Source: Bradysia coprophila (taxonomy: Eukaryota; Arthropoda; Insecta; Diptera; Sciaridae). From it: DNA of 64,000 bases. Position 1 is the first letter of the stretch; the number at the start of each line of letters is the position of its first letter. Below the pieces are notes generated by a model. It was not told where the DNA came from. It made no database searches and was given only the letters and a program-made list of their open reading frames with translations. The translations under genes and the position numbers were made by a program. The stretch spans positions 1,922,001 through 1,986,000 of the forward strand of contig NW_023503373.1 in NCBI RefSeq assembly GCF_014529535.1, in the 5' to 3' direction. Shown in pieces: positions 35,601 through 58,673 of the stretch.

Positions 35601-36752
35601 ATGATCATGAATTTTCGGTAAAAATAAAGTAAAAATAAAGATTAACTGTTTCATAAGTCTTTACTGAATTTAGAATAAATTCGAGCTATTAATTTTAGGC
35701 AGTGAATTACAAGCTGTCAATTCCGACATAACCTCGATCGAATGCATTCGTAAAACACTTGAACCGTAGAAATAAATCGTCGATCGATCTACTAAATCGA
35801 CAGTCAAAACGGACAAACAAAAAGGAAAATGTCAATTTTCTTCACTGATTTTTAATCTTTCAGCAAACAATGTACGTACTATGTACAGAATAGAATAATG
35901 GCTCAGAATATTTATGAACATCCACCTAATCTTTAAAATATTGTTCTGTTAAAATATGATTTCCCATCAAACGTATGTCAACATGCAGCTGAAAATTGTG
36001 TGTTCCAAACCCAAATCTTATATTGTTGTTATGAGTGTGTTCTATTACGTGTAGGATTTTATTCTCGGATGATCTAAATTTAACACTACTCGTATGATAA
36101 ATAGATCATTTTAGAATACACACAACACGTAAGACGGAATTGATAACCTTGTAGAAAATTTCGACAGAAGAAATTTTCCCTGGTTTAATTTTTCATCGAA
36201 GAAAATCGAAAACGCTTGCATCGCTTTCATCCGATCAATTTGCACTTATTCGATTTATGAACTATGACAATTGCTAAATAAGAAACCTGAATTTCCACTC
36301 ATTTATTTGAAGAAAGAGCGAAGAAAAAAAAATCTTATTTTCCAATACAGTAAAGATTGAATGCTTATTTGTGTTTGTGCAATGAAAATCTTAAGTTACG
36401 AAACACACGTATTTTATTTCAGCTAAAAGAATTCTTGGCTCATGTCCAACCGTTGAGAATTCTATTTTTGTCTGAATATTGAAGTAACATTAGACACTCG
36501 CATATGCAAACCTGCGAAATAAATATCTTCTCGAAAAACGTTTTATAAAATTTTCCTTTGCTTCTTTTTTTCTTTAAAGTAAATCAGTGAAATAAAATGT
36601 TAATATGATCTTTATCGCGTTAAAGAAGAACTTCGATCGTGGTAACCGACATATCGATCCTATATATTCGTAGCAAAATTAAATGTTCTCTCCTATCGAA
36701 TACATTTTCAATCAAATAAATTATTTTGCTAATAACACCTCTTGTATTGCAG
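32626..36752. other. Region upstream of so, probable regulatory and 5' UTR DNA
   Basis: About 4 kb with no protein-like frame. It includes an eroded TTAA-type MITE (about 34735-34900, core AAAATCTTTTACTTCAATGA then TGATCGATAACAGATGAT) and a fragment near 35345. A pyrimidine-rich CTTGTATTGCAG at 36741-36752 is a plausible acceptor for a 5' UTR exon preceding the ATG at 36921, which would put the so promoter some way upstream. The promoter could not be placed. Confidence 0.4.
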
Positions 36753-36920
36753 TGAAATATAAATTCAAAAACTTATTACAGTGTTAACAACGATACGAGT
36801 GAAAAAATAAAATAAATTTACATTAAAATGAAAGTGCGAACATAAAAAAGTTAAAGAAAAACACAAAAAAAAATTAATAAAAAAAATCATACCACAAATG
36901 AAACATTAAGCGCAAACAAT

Positions 36921-47536
<10,616 letters not shown>

Positions 47537-47659
47537 TTCTAGTAAATGGATTTTTGTAATTATAACGAAATGAGATCAGTAAATTTTTTCTTTTTTTTTG
47601 TTTTATTTATTTAATTAATTAATTTGTAAAGTGAAATGATATTTTCATAAATTTATTTA

Positions 47660-47665
47660 AATAAA
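47660..47665 (+). terminator. Poly(A) signal of so (candidate)
   Basis: AATAAA about 125 bases after the TGA stop of so. Other AATAAA words follow in this AT-rich DNA, so the 3' UTR could be longer. Confidence 0.4.
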
Positions 47666-50604
47666 CTATTTTTATTTGCCTAGATTCGTAGAGATTGTTG
47701 TCCAATTAAAAAAAAATGAAATAAAATTTTTTCATCATATCAAGCAGACACACACACTGTAAAATTAACACAGATCGCCACTTTCATTATATATTTTTTT
47801 CAAATTCAAATTTTAATATCGGAATGAGTAAAATAAAATTGCAAAAAAAAACTTTTTCGAGATGCGTATACTAAAAAGCTTACACTCAAATAACACGCAG
47901 CCTGATCACCACACTAATATACCATTCAATATTAACTCAATGAGGAATTTCCGATTAGAGAAACTAATAGACCACGAGCCTTATGCGACCGCAATTTGAA
48001 GCCTATGTCTCTTTATTGCACTGCCTGAGACAAAATCGTTATTCATGGAACTCAGCTGAAAACTCATCATCAGAGTGTTAAAAAACTTGAAATGCCTGCG
48101 GCCTCGTGCCACAATTACACATCTAGTAGTACTAGATTCTAGTACCCAATAAAACACTTTGCACTTGATGCCATTGCGTACAATCGTGAGCCTAATAAAG
48201 TACTTTACACCGCGATTCATACAACGATTTATGCAACAGAGGCATCCAATGTCTGCACATTGTGATGCTGAGTGGCATAAATGACTATTTCCTAACAATT
48301 GCCTAAATGGCTGGTTTTGCGCACAAGATGTGAAAATATATCAGAAATTACATGACACATGGCTATTACCGTAAAGACTATCAAAGACCAGAAAGAATAG
48401 ATTTGGTTTTATGTATTGAACAATATGTTACGGCGGATAGCACTCTGATATAAACGCCGTCTGTCGGTCTATATAAATACATTTTCTAGGATTTAGCTAA
48501 TCTTAATCTTGCTGTCTTAATGCACACGTTTCAACCAGACGGAAGGAATGCTAATTTAAAATGCCTCTTCGAAGATCTATTTTTATTCGATTCGATCGGA
48601 TTATCAATGCAGAGTAATTGACCAAGTTAATTGATGTTTTCGTAGAGAAGTTTAAATCTGTTCTTAACAACGACATTGAAGACCATTGTCTTGTGGTAAA
48701 TAGCAAGTATCAAATCCCCGAAATCAACAAACATTAAGCCTAACCATTTTTACAAATATTAACGTCACGGTTTTAGTCAATTTGGAGACATTGGTTTTTT
48801 TAACATTGCACGTACATAATACCTTCAAGCATAAAAATCGAATCAATTGAATTAAATGAAAATTTTATAGTTTGCATGGTCGTGGATATTATTCTGTGGT
48901 AGAAAGTAAATTAATTGAAATTGTAAATAAAACTTACCAAAAAAAGGAAGGAGAAGAACGAGATGTACTTAAACTATTTAAGAAAGTGCTGATGATGAAA
49001 ATATTTGAACAAATTAAAATTATCACAATGGCAGTCCTACTCGAATAAAATAACAGAAATCTCTGCATAAAATAATAAGAAAATCAATTTAATAAATAAA
49101 ATTATTGCACAGAGTTGTAATCTCTTAAACATTATGAACGTCAAAATATTTTCCAGTTAATAAATCGACAGCTCAAAATAATTATGCGAATTTTCTCATT
49201 ATTTTTACACTTTTGTCTACTTTTGGCTACCCACTCAAAATAAACTTCTAAATGCAGAAGCGATGGAGTGTTTAACGACCTACACATATTAGTAGTGTCT
49301 TACTTGTGAGCATAATTTAGATCTGCATCTGTAAAGAACTGTAGGTACTTGGTTCCAAATTTTTATTTTGCCGAGTGGGGACGTTATTTCCCGACCCGAA
49401 TGGAGTGCTTTTCGTGGTCGATAAATGCGAAAATGAATACACAGCAGGTAAAATTAACATACAGCCTTACGATGCCTCTAAAACAATAGCTAAACTATAA
49501 GATTCTCTTATGCGTACCCAAAGTAATCTAAAATACGAATGGATCACTGCACTTTTGACGCATTTGTTTCAGCGAAATGCCTTCCAGAGTTTGAGAAGAT
49601 TTTTATGAGTCACGCTAGAAGAGAGTGGCACCGGATAGGAATCTTAAGTTGCAAAGGCTCTATTATTACCGTTCTTAGGACGTTGATAGTTTTTTTTTCA
49701 ACTTACTAACTAGTCTGCAATGTTCGTTAACTTTCAACTGGTAAATTTTGCCAAAATCGAAGATAGTGCTTGCAGATTTATTTAGAATTTTGAAAGTCCA
49801 TCTCCGAAGAAAATATTTCCTTTTAAGTGTATTTCCAATTCCAGTGTACCGCCCAATGCAAGATCTGATAATTGTATCATTGAACATGCTGGCGGATAAA
49901 CTATTTGCACCCAACTCGCCCGGATTCCCAGTGTGGCCAGTCTGATTTCTACTCAGACACCGCGATAATTTAAAAGGATTATTTTCATATTTTCATATAT
50001 GATTTGCTTTCCTTTGGTTGTTATTCGTCGAAAAGTACCATCACAGCAAATCGTAGTCAAGCAATCGCCTACCCACAAGTCGTTTTTCTAACTGGAGAAT
50101 TCTCAATTAAACAGAAATCGAGACAGAAGGTAGAAGTACCTATTAATTTCAACATCATTTAACAAATGCTCGCAATATCCTCAATAAATTTAATGATCCG
50201 TGGAAAGTTATACCCTTCGTTTTTTGCAAATATGTCCGGTTGATTATGTGATATCTTTCGGTTTTTGTTTAATAAACAAAATTTTAATTAAAATTTTCAT
50301 TTTTTTCATCCGAAAATATTTAATGATATTGATACAGTCAAGTTTTATGGAGAAATTGTTCTGATAATGAGAATGAATGTAAAAAAATTCTCATAAAATG
50401 AATTTAATGAATTGAAATTTGAATCCATTTCATCCACCACATGGGCATAATGTTAGCTCCACATAATGTAAGTCGTCTAGAGAAAATAAATCAAAAACAA
50501 TGTTGATTTGGATGAGCCAGCACAGAGCTTTCTTGGCGCGTCAAACTGTTATGGCAAGCGTATTGCTGTGCAAACGGTCAATACCAAATCTTCCACTTCA
50601 TTAA
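47666..50604. other. Intergenic DNA downstream of so
   Basis: No gene recognised. A degenerate trace of the double-hairpin repeat may lie near 49350-49410 (GGTTCCAAATTT, GAGTGGGG, CCCGACCCGAATGGAG). Just before 50600 a TTAA-type MITE fragment (CTGTTATGGCAAGCG at 50549, then CAAATCTTCCACTTCATTAA) leads into the next element. Confidence 0.45.
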
Positions 50605-50793
50605 GAGCGATGGACCCTTTTCAAATTTCGAGCCCACATTTAGGTGGAAAATATTCGTTTTTTAATGATTTAAAAAAGTAAAACCATTAAAGCACACAAA
50701 AACCCAGTTGGAGAATCACAATAGTCAAATCATCAAAAAGCGAATATTTTTCGCCTAGATGTAGGCTACAAATTTGCATAGGGTCTATCGCTC
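50605..50793. repeat. TTAA-flanked foldback MITE, about 190 bp
   Basis: GAGCGATGGACCC at the left and GGGTCTATCGCTC at the right are inverted, with TTAA directly outside each (50601-50604, 50794-50797). Arms of about 75 bp continue through AATATTCG / CGAATATT and ATGATTT / AAATCAT. The left flank is the core of a TTAA-type MITE, so this element landed in an older one. Confidence 0.8.
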
Positions 50794-51029
50794 TTAATTT
50801 TGCTGTACGTTTTGCTCTATGAAAAAGCTGACCATAACACATTTTCTTTCAGTATCATTAACAGTGATGTCTAAAAAGTTTTAATTTTATTTTCCGGAAT
50901 AATATTTTGTCAACTCTAGTCCAAGATTCTTGACTATAGTGTCAAAAAACTACTAATCTTTTTGTGTTTTGTTGAAAAGCAAGCCTACATGAGGGCGTTT
51001 TTTAAACCACCACAAAAGTGTCAGCTTTT

Positions 51030-51164
51030 AATAAAAGATAGATTTGTTGGTAGCAGTTTCCAGTTTGCCCATATCTCTGAGAACAGCAATTTATATAAGT
51101 TTAGGCAAATTGTTGACTTTTCTCAGATATGGTCAAGCTGCCATAAACAAATCTTTTTTTATTG
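51030..51164. repeat. Foldback element related to 2928-3230
   Basis: AATAAAAGATAGATTTGTTG is inverted as AACAAATCTTTTTTTATT, and CCCATATCTCTGAGAACAGC as CTTTTCTCAGATATGG. The left arm (AGCTTTTAATAAAAGAT..GTTGGTAGCAGTTT..CTCTGAGAA) aligns with 3005-3065 (AGCTTTCAA..GGTTGTAGTCGTTTGACC..CTCTGAGAA), so both belong to one family. Shorter and more diverged here. Confidence 0.75.
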
Positions 51165-53032
51165 AAGGCGAACACCTTGGCTATTGTCGTCTTACATTTT
51201 CCAAATAATTTTTGAAAAAGATTTCAGTGAAAATACAATACGAAACGCCAAAATATAGACTCAAATTTCAGCTAAGTTGCTAAGTACCCATGGCTCCTAA
51301 GGGGAGTGTTATGCTGATGTTTACTGCAACCAATAAATATTCTTCAAATTTATTAGAAACGGTTAGTCACCTGCTATTGACAACAACGACATAATCGATG
51401 AGCGCTGGCTAGTGTTCTTATATAGTGAACTAAATGATAAAAACATTGAAATGACAAATTTTACCTCAATCACTGGGAAATACTGTAAACAAATGAAGTA
51501 AGTGACCTAATGATTGTGCTGTGATGCGAATTCATCGCCTACAAACAATATGAACAGAATAATGAGTTTATTTCATGAATCAATTTAAATAGATACATAA
51601 CGGCAATGATCCATTTACTAATAAATATATCGGCTGAGGTAAAGAGTGATCACATTAAAACGAGAATCTATTATCCGTGTCCTCACTCTGCATGTTTCAG
51701 CAACAATAAAATTTCTACTTCTTGTTTGATTCAACATTCAACTGTGACGTTGAGGTATGCATTATGATCGGATTAAATCCTTTTAAAGTGAAAAGCCATT
51801 CAAAAGTACAATTTAAAATCTGCTCAGCATCCTTTATGCATTTTTTTCTCTCTCGATAGTATCATGAATGAAAGGTGATCGATACAATGTATATACCAAC
51901 AAAAAGAACATTAAAATATGATCACTATCGATTTTATTATATGTGTTTGAACACACCAGGCAGTGGTGTAGGTTTAGGTATGAAGTGCTCAAATAATGTA
52001 CTTTGTGAACATCAATAAGGAAGGAATGAAAATTATGTCTGGGTAAAGGCTACCGCTACGTTAGGGTCACATGTGAAAAACAGCATTTCTGAAGTTTTCG
52101 AATGTGTCACTTCATTTAATCATTATTTTCATTAGTTTAAACATAAATTATGTTATGACCACATCACTATAGTGATAATTATCGATAACATATGAAATAG
52201 TCGTTCTTCAAAGATTTACGAAATTTTTACTCATCTACCACCAAGCAAACGAACGTAGTGAAATCCAGATTCGTCTTTCTCAAAAATGTCTATCACACAC
52301 GTGCCCAAAAAAATATTGAAACTGTACTGATATATCAATTACATCTCATCCACAATCACCTTAATTATTATATTCCTCTTAATAAAGATATTATACCATA
52401 ACTTCAGGTCTCCGTGTTCATCATATTCTCTGCACACATCTCAGCATCATAACATTATAATAATTATTTAGGAAGAGTTAACGAGATAATGCATAAATAG
52501 GTATTATGCATCGGTGTGCAGGTCACGTGGCGCTGGCCGAAAAACTACGTGTCGTAATTATATACCGGTTTTGTTGTAAGGGAAGAGATATGTTCATACT
52601 TTGATGAAAATCGTTACAATAATGATTAAACCAATAATAATTGGGAAAGATTACGACGGCACTAACGATTGGTCACTTGAGGGATCTATTTCCGCATTGA
52701 AAATTTCATTCTTTGTCAAATCAGAACTTTAGTAGAAACTATTTCCTCAGAAAAACATTGTTCATGTACACTTCACAGTAGTGCGTAAATAGATTTTTAT
52801 ATATACTTTTGCGTACTAGTGCGTAAAAGGGACGTTTGGAAAAATGAAGATCCCAATCCTGTACATAAAATCTTGTTGCTAACTTGTGCCTAAACTGGCA
52901 TTTTGCGCAAAGGTGTGTTGTCAACCTCGGATTTGCCTCGGGTTAACAGTTTTCACATCTATCACGCAAAATTTCCATTTAGGTACATTTAGGTACAAAT
53001 AGGTAGTTTACACCTCGGTGATAAATGGGTGT
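51165..53032. other. Intergenic DNA between so and Eaf
   Basis: No gene recognised. A degraded TTAA-type MITE is visible near 52085-52200 (GTGTCACTTCATTTAATC, later ATTATCGATAACATATGAAA). Short GGTACATTTAGGTACAAATAGGT duplications lie at 52980-53005. Confidence 0.4.
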
Positions 53033-53127
53033 TAGGGAATCTCGCGCCGCGTCATTCACAATAGCTCACAAAGTGCCATCTTCCTTATACAAAATGTGTC
53101 AAAATGTGGCGCGGCGCGAGATTCCTA
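53033..53127. repeat. GC-rich short TIR element, 95 bp
   Basis: TAGGGAATCTCGCGCCGCG is inverted as CGCGGCGCGAGATTCCTA, with about 57 bp between. The CG-rich ends contrast sharply with the AT-rich surroundings. Possible miniature element; no clear target duplication. Confidence 0.75.
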
Positions 53128-53152
53128 GCAACTGATAAATGATTTTTTAATA

Positions 53153-53208
53153 CGTTGCCGGTTATTGTGACTTGTCAACTCGTTGCCAGTTATTGTGACT
53201 TGTCAACT
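53153..53208. repeat. 28-bp tandem duplication
   Basis: Two adjacent 28-bp units start CGTTGCC and end GACTTGTCAACT; they differ at one base (G/A). It joins directly to the next inverted repeat. Confidence 0.85.
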
Positions 53209-53304
53209 TTAGGCACACCGAAAAGTGCTATTTTACTTTTGATTTTTAGAAATTTATTTAGAGGTATTCCTCGACCCCCTTAGCACTTTCCGGCGTGCCT
53301 AAAG
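53207..53304. repeat. Short TIR element, 98 bp
   Basis: CTTTAGGCACACCGAAAAGT is inverted as the right-hand stretch ACTTTCCGGCGTGCCTAAAG, extending inwards as GTGCTA / TAGCAC. About 50 bp lie between the arms. Non-coding. Confidence 0.75.
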
Positions 53305-54333
53305 TGCCTGCTCAAGCATTATCAACTACGTTCACAGGAGTATACATTAGTTCATAGCACTGAACCAAGCACTAGAACACTATACCAACCTTACAAACTT
53401 AATTTCAAGAAATTTTGACTACTGCGTCGATGGAGCCTTTCTTGAAAATTCTGTTCTCGACCTTGGTTAAGTGCTACGGTAAGTTGGTTCCTTTTGAAAA
53501 GTCACGTTGAAAAGCAGCAAAAATGCAAATGCAATGCAAAAGAAATTATTATTTTTGTAAACCAATTTTTAGAACATTCGTTGAGTTCTGACTATAGAAA
53601 TGTCTATCCGGCGGTGGCAGAGCCATCTGTTATCAAATCTATGATTTCCCTGTATGAGCACCCTTCTATATTTTTTGGGTATAGATTGTTTATCACAAAA
53701 ATTTATTGAGGATGTTAGTCAACTTTGAGTTCAAAATCCATCCATCCATCCAGCAACAGTACTTAAATGAAAAGTTGATAGACTCTGTTTCGTAAAATAT
53801 TTCAAAATTTAGGCGAGTTTTATTTTATTAGAGTATGAGCAGTATGAGCTACACGGGCTACACTGTAATATTCACATACTGTAACCGCTGCAACCACTGT
53901 AACCGCTATGACATTTCGAACTGTCGTGCTAGACTGTACCTGTCAGTTACGTATACAAAAAAAATTGACAACGACTTTTCCATGGAAAATGGCAGAACAA
54001 ATTCCAAGTGACGGATATTTTTTGTAATATTGTCGTTCATGAAAGTAATACCATCCGTTAAAATTAAACTGAAATTGAACACCGCAGAACATATTTCAAT
54101 ATCGGTCTGTTGTTAAATTGAATTCACCGCGAAAAGTCTACATTCGAATGGAATATTTTCGATGAGAATTCTTTGAGGTTAGAAATTGTGAAAGTTTTCC
54201 ATATGTTTAGTGTTGAATGGTTTGGCGAAATAAGACCAAATAGTTCAGATCTCGGCTGCTGACACAATAATCGATCTACGAATTTACAGATTGTGTGCAT
54301 TACGTTTTGCTGGTTGAATACTAACGATTTAAT
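53305..54333. other. Intergenic DNA and probable Eaf promoter region
   Basis: No gene recognised. The last few hundred bases should hold the Eaf promoter and 5' UTR, but no TATA box or confident initiator was found. CTGTAACCGCTGCAACC-type direct repeats lie near 53878-53910. Confidence 0.35.
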
Positions 54334-55837
54334 ATGGATGACAGACTGAATCTTGGCAGTGAAGTTAGAGAATTGAAATTGGGGTCGTCGTTTAATGGTA
54401 ACAATTCAAGGACGTCGTCCACATCATTTCACACGCTGAAATGTGAGTTTCATTTTTCTTGAACGACTTGTGACATTGCTGATCCGTTAGTAATAATACT
54501 CTTTGTTATCGTTACAGATGATTTTAAACCGACTAGTTTAGACCTCTCGAAGGTGGCCACCTTAGATGTCAGCTCAAATAATCAAGTTACTGTATCTGTG
54601 CCACATTTAGGTAACGTATTGCTGATTATTATGCAATGGAAATGTTTTTCGAGCGACGAATGCAAAATGTAAAATATTTGTTTTTCACTTGGAAACGAGC
54701 TTCGTTTGCGATTTTCGAACGAAAAACATTTATATTTCAGATGCTCGATTTATGCATACAATGTGACAAGAAATGACTCAGCTTCAATACATTTTTCGAA
54801 TTGTTTTTTACCGCAGATACTTCCGGTGTGCCTAAAACCGTTTTCAAGGGGAACCAACGAAATTACACAAAAGAATGTGTGCTCATCATCGACAAAGTGA
54901 CCGGAGAAATTACATTAGAAAAATTGCACACAAACATTCAAGTGAAGAAGACTCGTAGCGAAAATGCCAGCAAACCGATTCCACAGCCATTGATGCAACG
55001 GGCATCGTTAGAGAACAGTACACAACGGACGGTATCGAAGACAAAGGTGTCGACTGGAGTGCGCAAAAATGCTATCGGCGGCTTTGTGCAAAGACATTCA
55101 CCCATACAGGGATCGCCATCGTACAATCATCATAAAAGTCCACAGCAGGCACCTGCGTAAGTTTTTCGTCGTGTCCGTCAAATTGAATCTAATTTGAAGA
55201 TCCATCGATGACTTGAAACTAATTTTGGTGTTTTTATTTCAATTCTTTTAACAGCTGGAATGCCAACAACACTCAATCTACCTTGCCAAGTATTCCATTA
55301 ATTGGAATGGATGATGATATTGTTCCATTGAGCACAGCACCGCAACCAGTATCCGAACCATCGTCCTATCAACAACAATCCCAACAGCACTACCAACCAC
55401 CAAATCAATACCAACAACCACATCATCATTCAGTTCAATCGACAGGAATGCAAAACAGTCAATCGCTAGGGAACAGTAGCTCTGCTAGTGGTTCAAGTAA
55501 CCACAATTACCACCATAACAATCATCATCAACATCAGCAGCAGCAGCCGCAACATCAACAGCAGCAGCCGCAACACCAACAGCAGCAGCAACAGCAACAC
55601 CAACAGCAGCAACAACACCATCAGCAGCAACAACAACAACAACACCATGGTGAGGTAGGTCTGCTGAGCTCATCTGATTCGTCATCGGACTCAGACTCGA
55701 GTTCTGATTCAGAAGACGAAAAGGTGGACAACAAAATTCAGACTAATCACATTAACACCATGAATTCATTGCCGGCACATCTGTTGGACGAAGATTTGAG
55801 ATTGTCAGAATCGAATTCGTCGGATTCGGATGATTAG
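54334..55837 (+). CDS. Eaf: ELL-associated factor (Eaf)
   Basis: Four exons: 54334-54442, 54518-54610, 54817-55156, 55255-55837; introns GT-AG, frame kept throughout, 374 residues. Residues about 15-105 match the EAF domain: [56 protein letters not shown]. The middle is Ser/Gln/His-rich with long CAG/CAA-coded poly-Gln. The end is an acidic serine tail ([14 protein letters not shown], then [10 protein letters not shown]), as in other EAFs, where it acts in transactivation. EAF binds ELL in elongation complexes with RNA polymerase II in the nucleus. The first exon starts [20 protein letters not shown], so the ATG fits the family start. Next gene downstream is convergent. Confidence 0.95.
55528..55650 (+). 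repeat. CAG/CAA/CAC triplet tract in Eaf
   Basis: A Gln/His-coding tract with units such as CAGCAGCAGCCGCAACAT repeated. The mixture of CAG and CAA codons limits slippage. Length is likely to vary between individuals. Confidence 0.85.
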
Positions 55838-55997
55838 ATTAAATTTGGTTCTCCCTTCTACATATGGTTTTACACCATTTCTTTTTTGTTTTTATTTTTT
55901 ATTTTTTTTTAAGTTGAATGTGTGGCAGGTGGTGTCACCGGTGCCACCGTTTTTTTATCAACTACTGAAATGATGTTAGTAAATATAATTTAATTTA

Positions 55998-56003
55998 ATT
56001 AAA
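55998..56003 (+). terminator. Poly(A) signal of Eaf (candidate)
   Basis: ATTAAA about 160 bases after the stop. A weak variant signal in AT-rich DNA, so uncertain. Confidence 0.3.
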
Positions 56004-56137
56004 GCAAATTTTTAAAAATTATTTTACTCGGCCGGTGTTTTTGTATCTTAATTTAGCAGAGTGTATCGCCGGCCATTCCTTCTTACGTTGGCTTTTTGAT
56101 TCTTTGTTTCTAACTTTTTCATTTTAATTTGACTGGG

Positions 56138-56284
56138 ACTCATAGCCTATTTTTGGGTAAGTGATTTCCGTAAAATTCTTCAATACTTCAAAAAAGTTCT
56201 TAAAAATCCTTCAAATGAATTTTAAGAATTTTTAGGAATTTTAAGAAATTTACGGAATTAAATTACACAAAATAGGCCCTCCTA
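56138..56284. repeat. Foldback MITE, about 147 bp
   Basis: AGCCTATTTTTGGGTAA and TTCCGTAAAATTCTT at the left are inverted as AATTTACGGAA and TTACACAAAATAGGCC at the right, giving arms of about 70 bp made of TTTAAGAATTTTT-like words. Non-coding. Confidence 0.7.
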
Positions 56285-56359
56285 GAACTTCACTTTTCCT
56301 TAAATTTAGGAACGTGAAGAGAAAATTTAAGTGTAATGGTTTTCCCATTGATATGACAC

Positions 56360-56502
56360 AGGGCCTAACTTTGGTTAAAAAAATGTGAAAAATTTATAAA
56401 ATTTTCTTAAATTTACGAAAATTTATCAAAACTGATTTTGGTTAGAAAATTTGGTAAAACTTGGTAAATGTTGGTAACAAATTTTACCGAAAATTGGCCT
56501 TC
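56360..56502. repeat. Second foldback MITE, about 143 bp
   Basis: AGGGCCTAACTTTGGTTAAAA is roughly inverse to TTTTACCGAAAATTGGCCTT, with AAATTTACGAAAATTT-type inverted words inside. It resembles the neighbour at 56138 in ends and composition and may be a diverged relative. Confidence 0.55.
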
Positions 56503-57583
56503 TCTAACTCTGAAAACATTCCGAAAAGTTCCAATTTCAGAATCAAAATTCTTAAAAACAATCCTTGAAGATCAAGTGTATTTTGGCAAGTCCAATTGCC
56601 TGGTGCTGCAGAAATCGCGACTTTCCGAAAATTTCTTCAGATTTTTAAGTTTCGACAAACAAAAAATCTTGAAGATTCACCATCCCACACATCCCCCATC
56701 TTTCTGACATCTTGTGTGGTCTTACGGGAAGTCTTGCTTATTTTACTAGATTTTTCGTTATCAATTGTCGAACTCTGTGTACAAATATATGGAGTCTAAC
56801 TTTAGGCGCAGACGAAAAATCCTAAAGGCTTGCTAACCTATAGGCGTGGTTCGGAATTCACGTAAGGAATGTGGTCCACAGTCACCAGCCCGCACTGGCC
56901 CTCGTGGTGTTTCATGGCTAAATACCCCTCTTTGGAAGCCTACAAAAACTTTGCACACTGAAATAATCGGAAACATGTTGACAACTTTTCTGTACAAAGT
57001 CTACAATCATTGTGTACAAAGTTTCCGATTTCTTTAAATACTTGTATCAAAAATGTGCGGAATCTGAATATTTGAGTTAAAAGGTGAAGGTAAGGGGACA
57101 CGCTTTTTTAATGTACCTGTAAAAAAATCTCTACAAACTTCCCACACACCTCAACAGAAAATGTCGTATTTCGGACAGTTCTATTACGATGGTGTAAGTC
57201 ATAATGAACAAAAGATCAAAAAGTTATCACCTGGCTGACATTTAATTGGCAATATCGACGAACGGAATTTAGAAGCTCGTCATTATTGTTAGTTGAATTT
57301 GTAACGGTTGAATTAATTCTGATGTATCTGTACCAAGGAAAAGCCAGAAGAAAACAAACCAAACATGTCGCAAAATTTTAACAAATGATCCCCGGCTAAA
57401 TTTTTCAACACTTCAAGTACCATACAAACACAAATGCAATTATTTTAGATTTAATTTCAAATTAAACAAGTGATAACAAGGCAATCATATCATCTTTTAG
57501 AATCAATGGATTTTTTCAGTTTACAAAGGTCAAATCCGTAAAATATTTACCAAAACCAATCGGGCTGTGAAACATCTGTTCAA
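56503..57583. other. Spacer between convergent Eaf and glyoxalase genes
   Basis: No gene recognised; frames here are short and not protein-like. It should contain the 3' UTRs of both neighbours. Confidence 0.45.
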
Positions 57584-58331
57584 TTATAGTCTTGCGTCGG
57601 GAAACATTGGGTTTGGGTTGAAAATCTCTATCCAATAGCCTACAAAAATGGAGTGGACAATTTACAACAGCCTGTTTACCATTAAGTTAACCAACCATCA
57701 GGATCTTTAACAAAGGCTAGACCCTTCATTCTGCCATCATCGGGACGTTTTACGAATTCAACGCCAAGTTTCTCAAATCGTTCACAAGCAACATAAACAT
57801 CAGGAACCATGATACCAATATGACCGAAACCGCGGGGTTCTTTATTGCCATCGTGATACTTTTGGTCGGGATCTAATTCGGTGCCCCAGTTACTGAAACC
57901 AATTTTTCCAGCTTTAAACTATTGGCTCGTTCAACCAATCAACAATGCGTTGAACAATCCTTACTGCGTTAATTCCAAAGTGGCCTTACGGGACATTGCC
58001 CATCGTGATCTTTCCGCATTTTGGGTCGGAATGTCAGCTGGATTTTCATAGCCCATGAAGTACAGTGAAAACTTAGCATCGGGAAAATCGTACTTTTGCA
58101 GCAATGTCATTCCTAAAACACCAGTGTAAAATGGTAAGGACTTCTTGGGATCCTTGATGCGGTACATTGTTTGTTGAAATAAGAAATCCTGCAGAGGTTA
58201 CCCCAAAGTTTTAAACTGAAACAAATTTCCGTGCTTTGGCTATTCTCATAAGAATATACCTTAGTCGAAGCATCCGCAGACTGACATAAAGCGCTCACTT
58301 CGGAGTCCGTAAGGCCGGTGACTTCTCCCAT
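57584..58331 (-). CDS. Glo1: Glyoxalase I (lactoylglutathione lyase)
   Basis: Four exons on the minus strand: 58331-58260, 58188-57965, 57892-57696, 57639-57584; introns of 71, 72 and 56 bp, all GT-AG, giving 182 residues. The enzyme isomerises the glutathione hemithioacetal of methylglyoxal to S-lactoylglutathione in the cytosol, for aldehyde detoxification. The zinc ligands of the family are all present: Gln30 ([16 protein letters not shown]), Glu96 (TLELTHNWGTE), His123 (RGFGHIGI) and the catalytic Glu169 ([11 protein letters not shown]). Two joins look like breaks if read without splicing: an in-frame TAA follows LELTQ and another follows DPDGWLT, and both vanish when the introns are removed. 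The length matches animal Glo1. The ATG gives [12 protein letters not shown]. Confidence 0.96.
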
Positions 58332-58673
58332 TTTTTACAATACTGAAAAGCGTGCGATTTAATGGAAAATAAGAAAATCAAATCAAATCTAATCAAATAC
58401 GTATCACCGTAATGACACCGACAATAATTTGATAATCTTTGATACATCTCACAGCCGGTACATCGGTCAAGTCGTACTAATAACGAAAAACAGGTGTCGC
58501 TTTTAACACACACAATCTGATAAGAAAATTTAAAAGCAATAGAGCTGAAACCACACATTCAGCCAGTGGAAAACGTTTGCCTAGAAGAGGAGAGGCAATT
58601 AAAAAAAAGGTTCATGACAACAAGTTCAGCAGGTTGAGGGATTAGGTGCATGGTTCTTTTTGTAGAATGTTTT

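Noticed and set aside
57961-58167. Glyoxalase I as a broken pseudogene (stop after LELTQ, and a second early stop after DPDGWLT)
   Set aside because: Both stops lie in short introns with proper GT and AG borders; splicing at 57964/57893 and 57695/57640 restores THNWGTE and [11 protein letters not shown] in frame.
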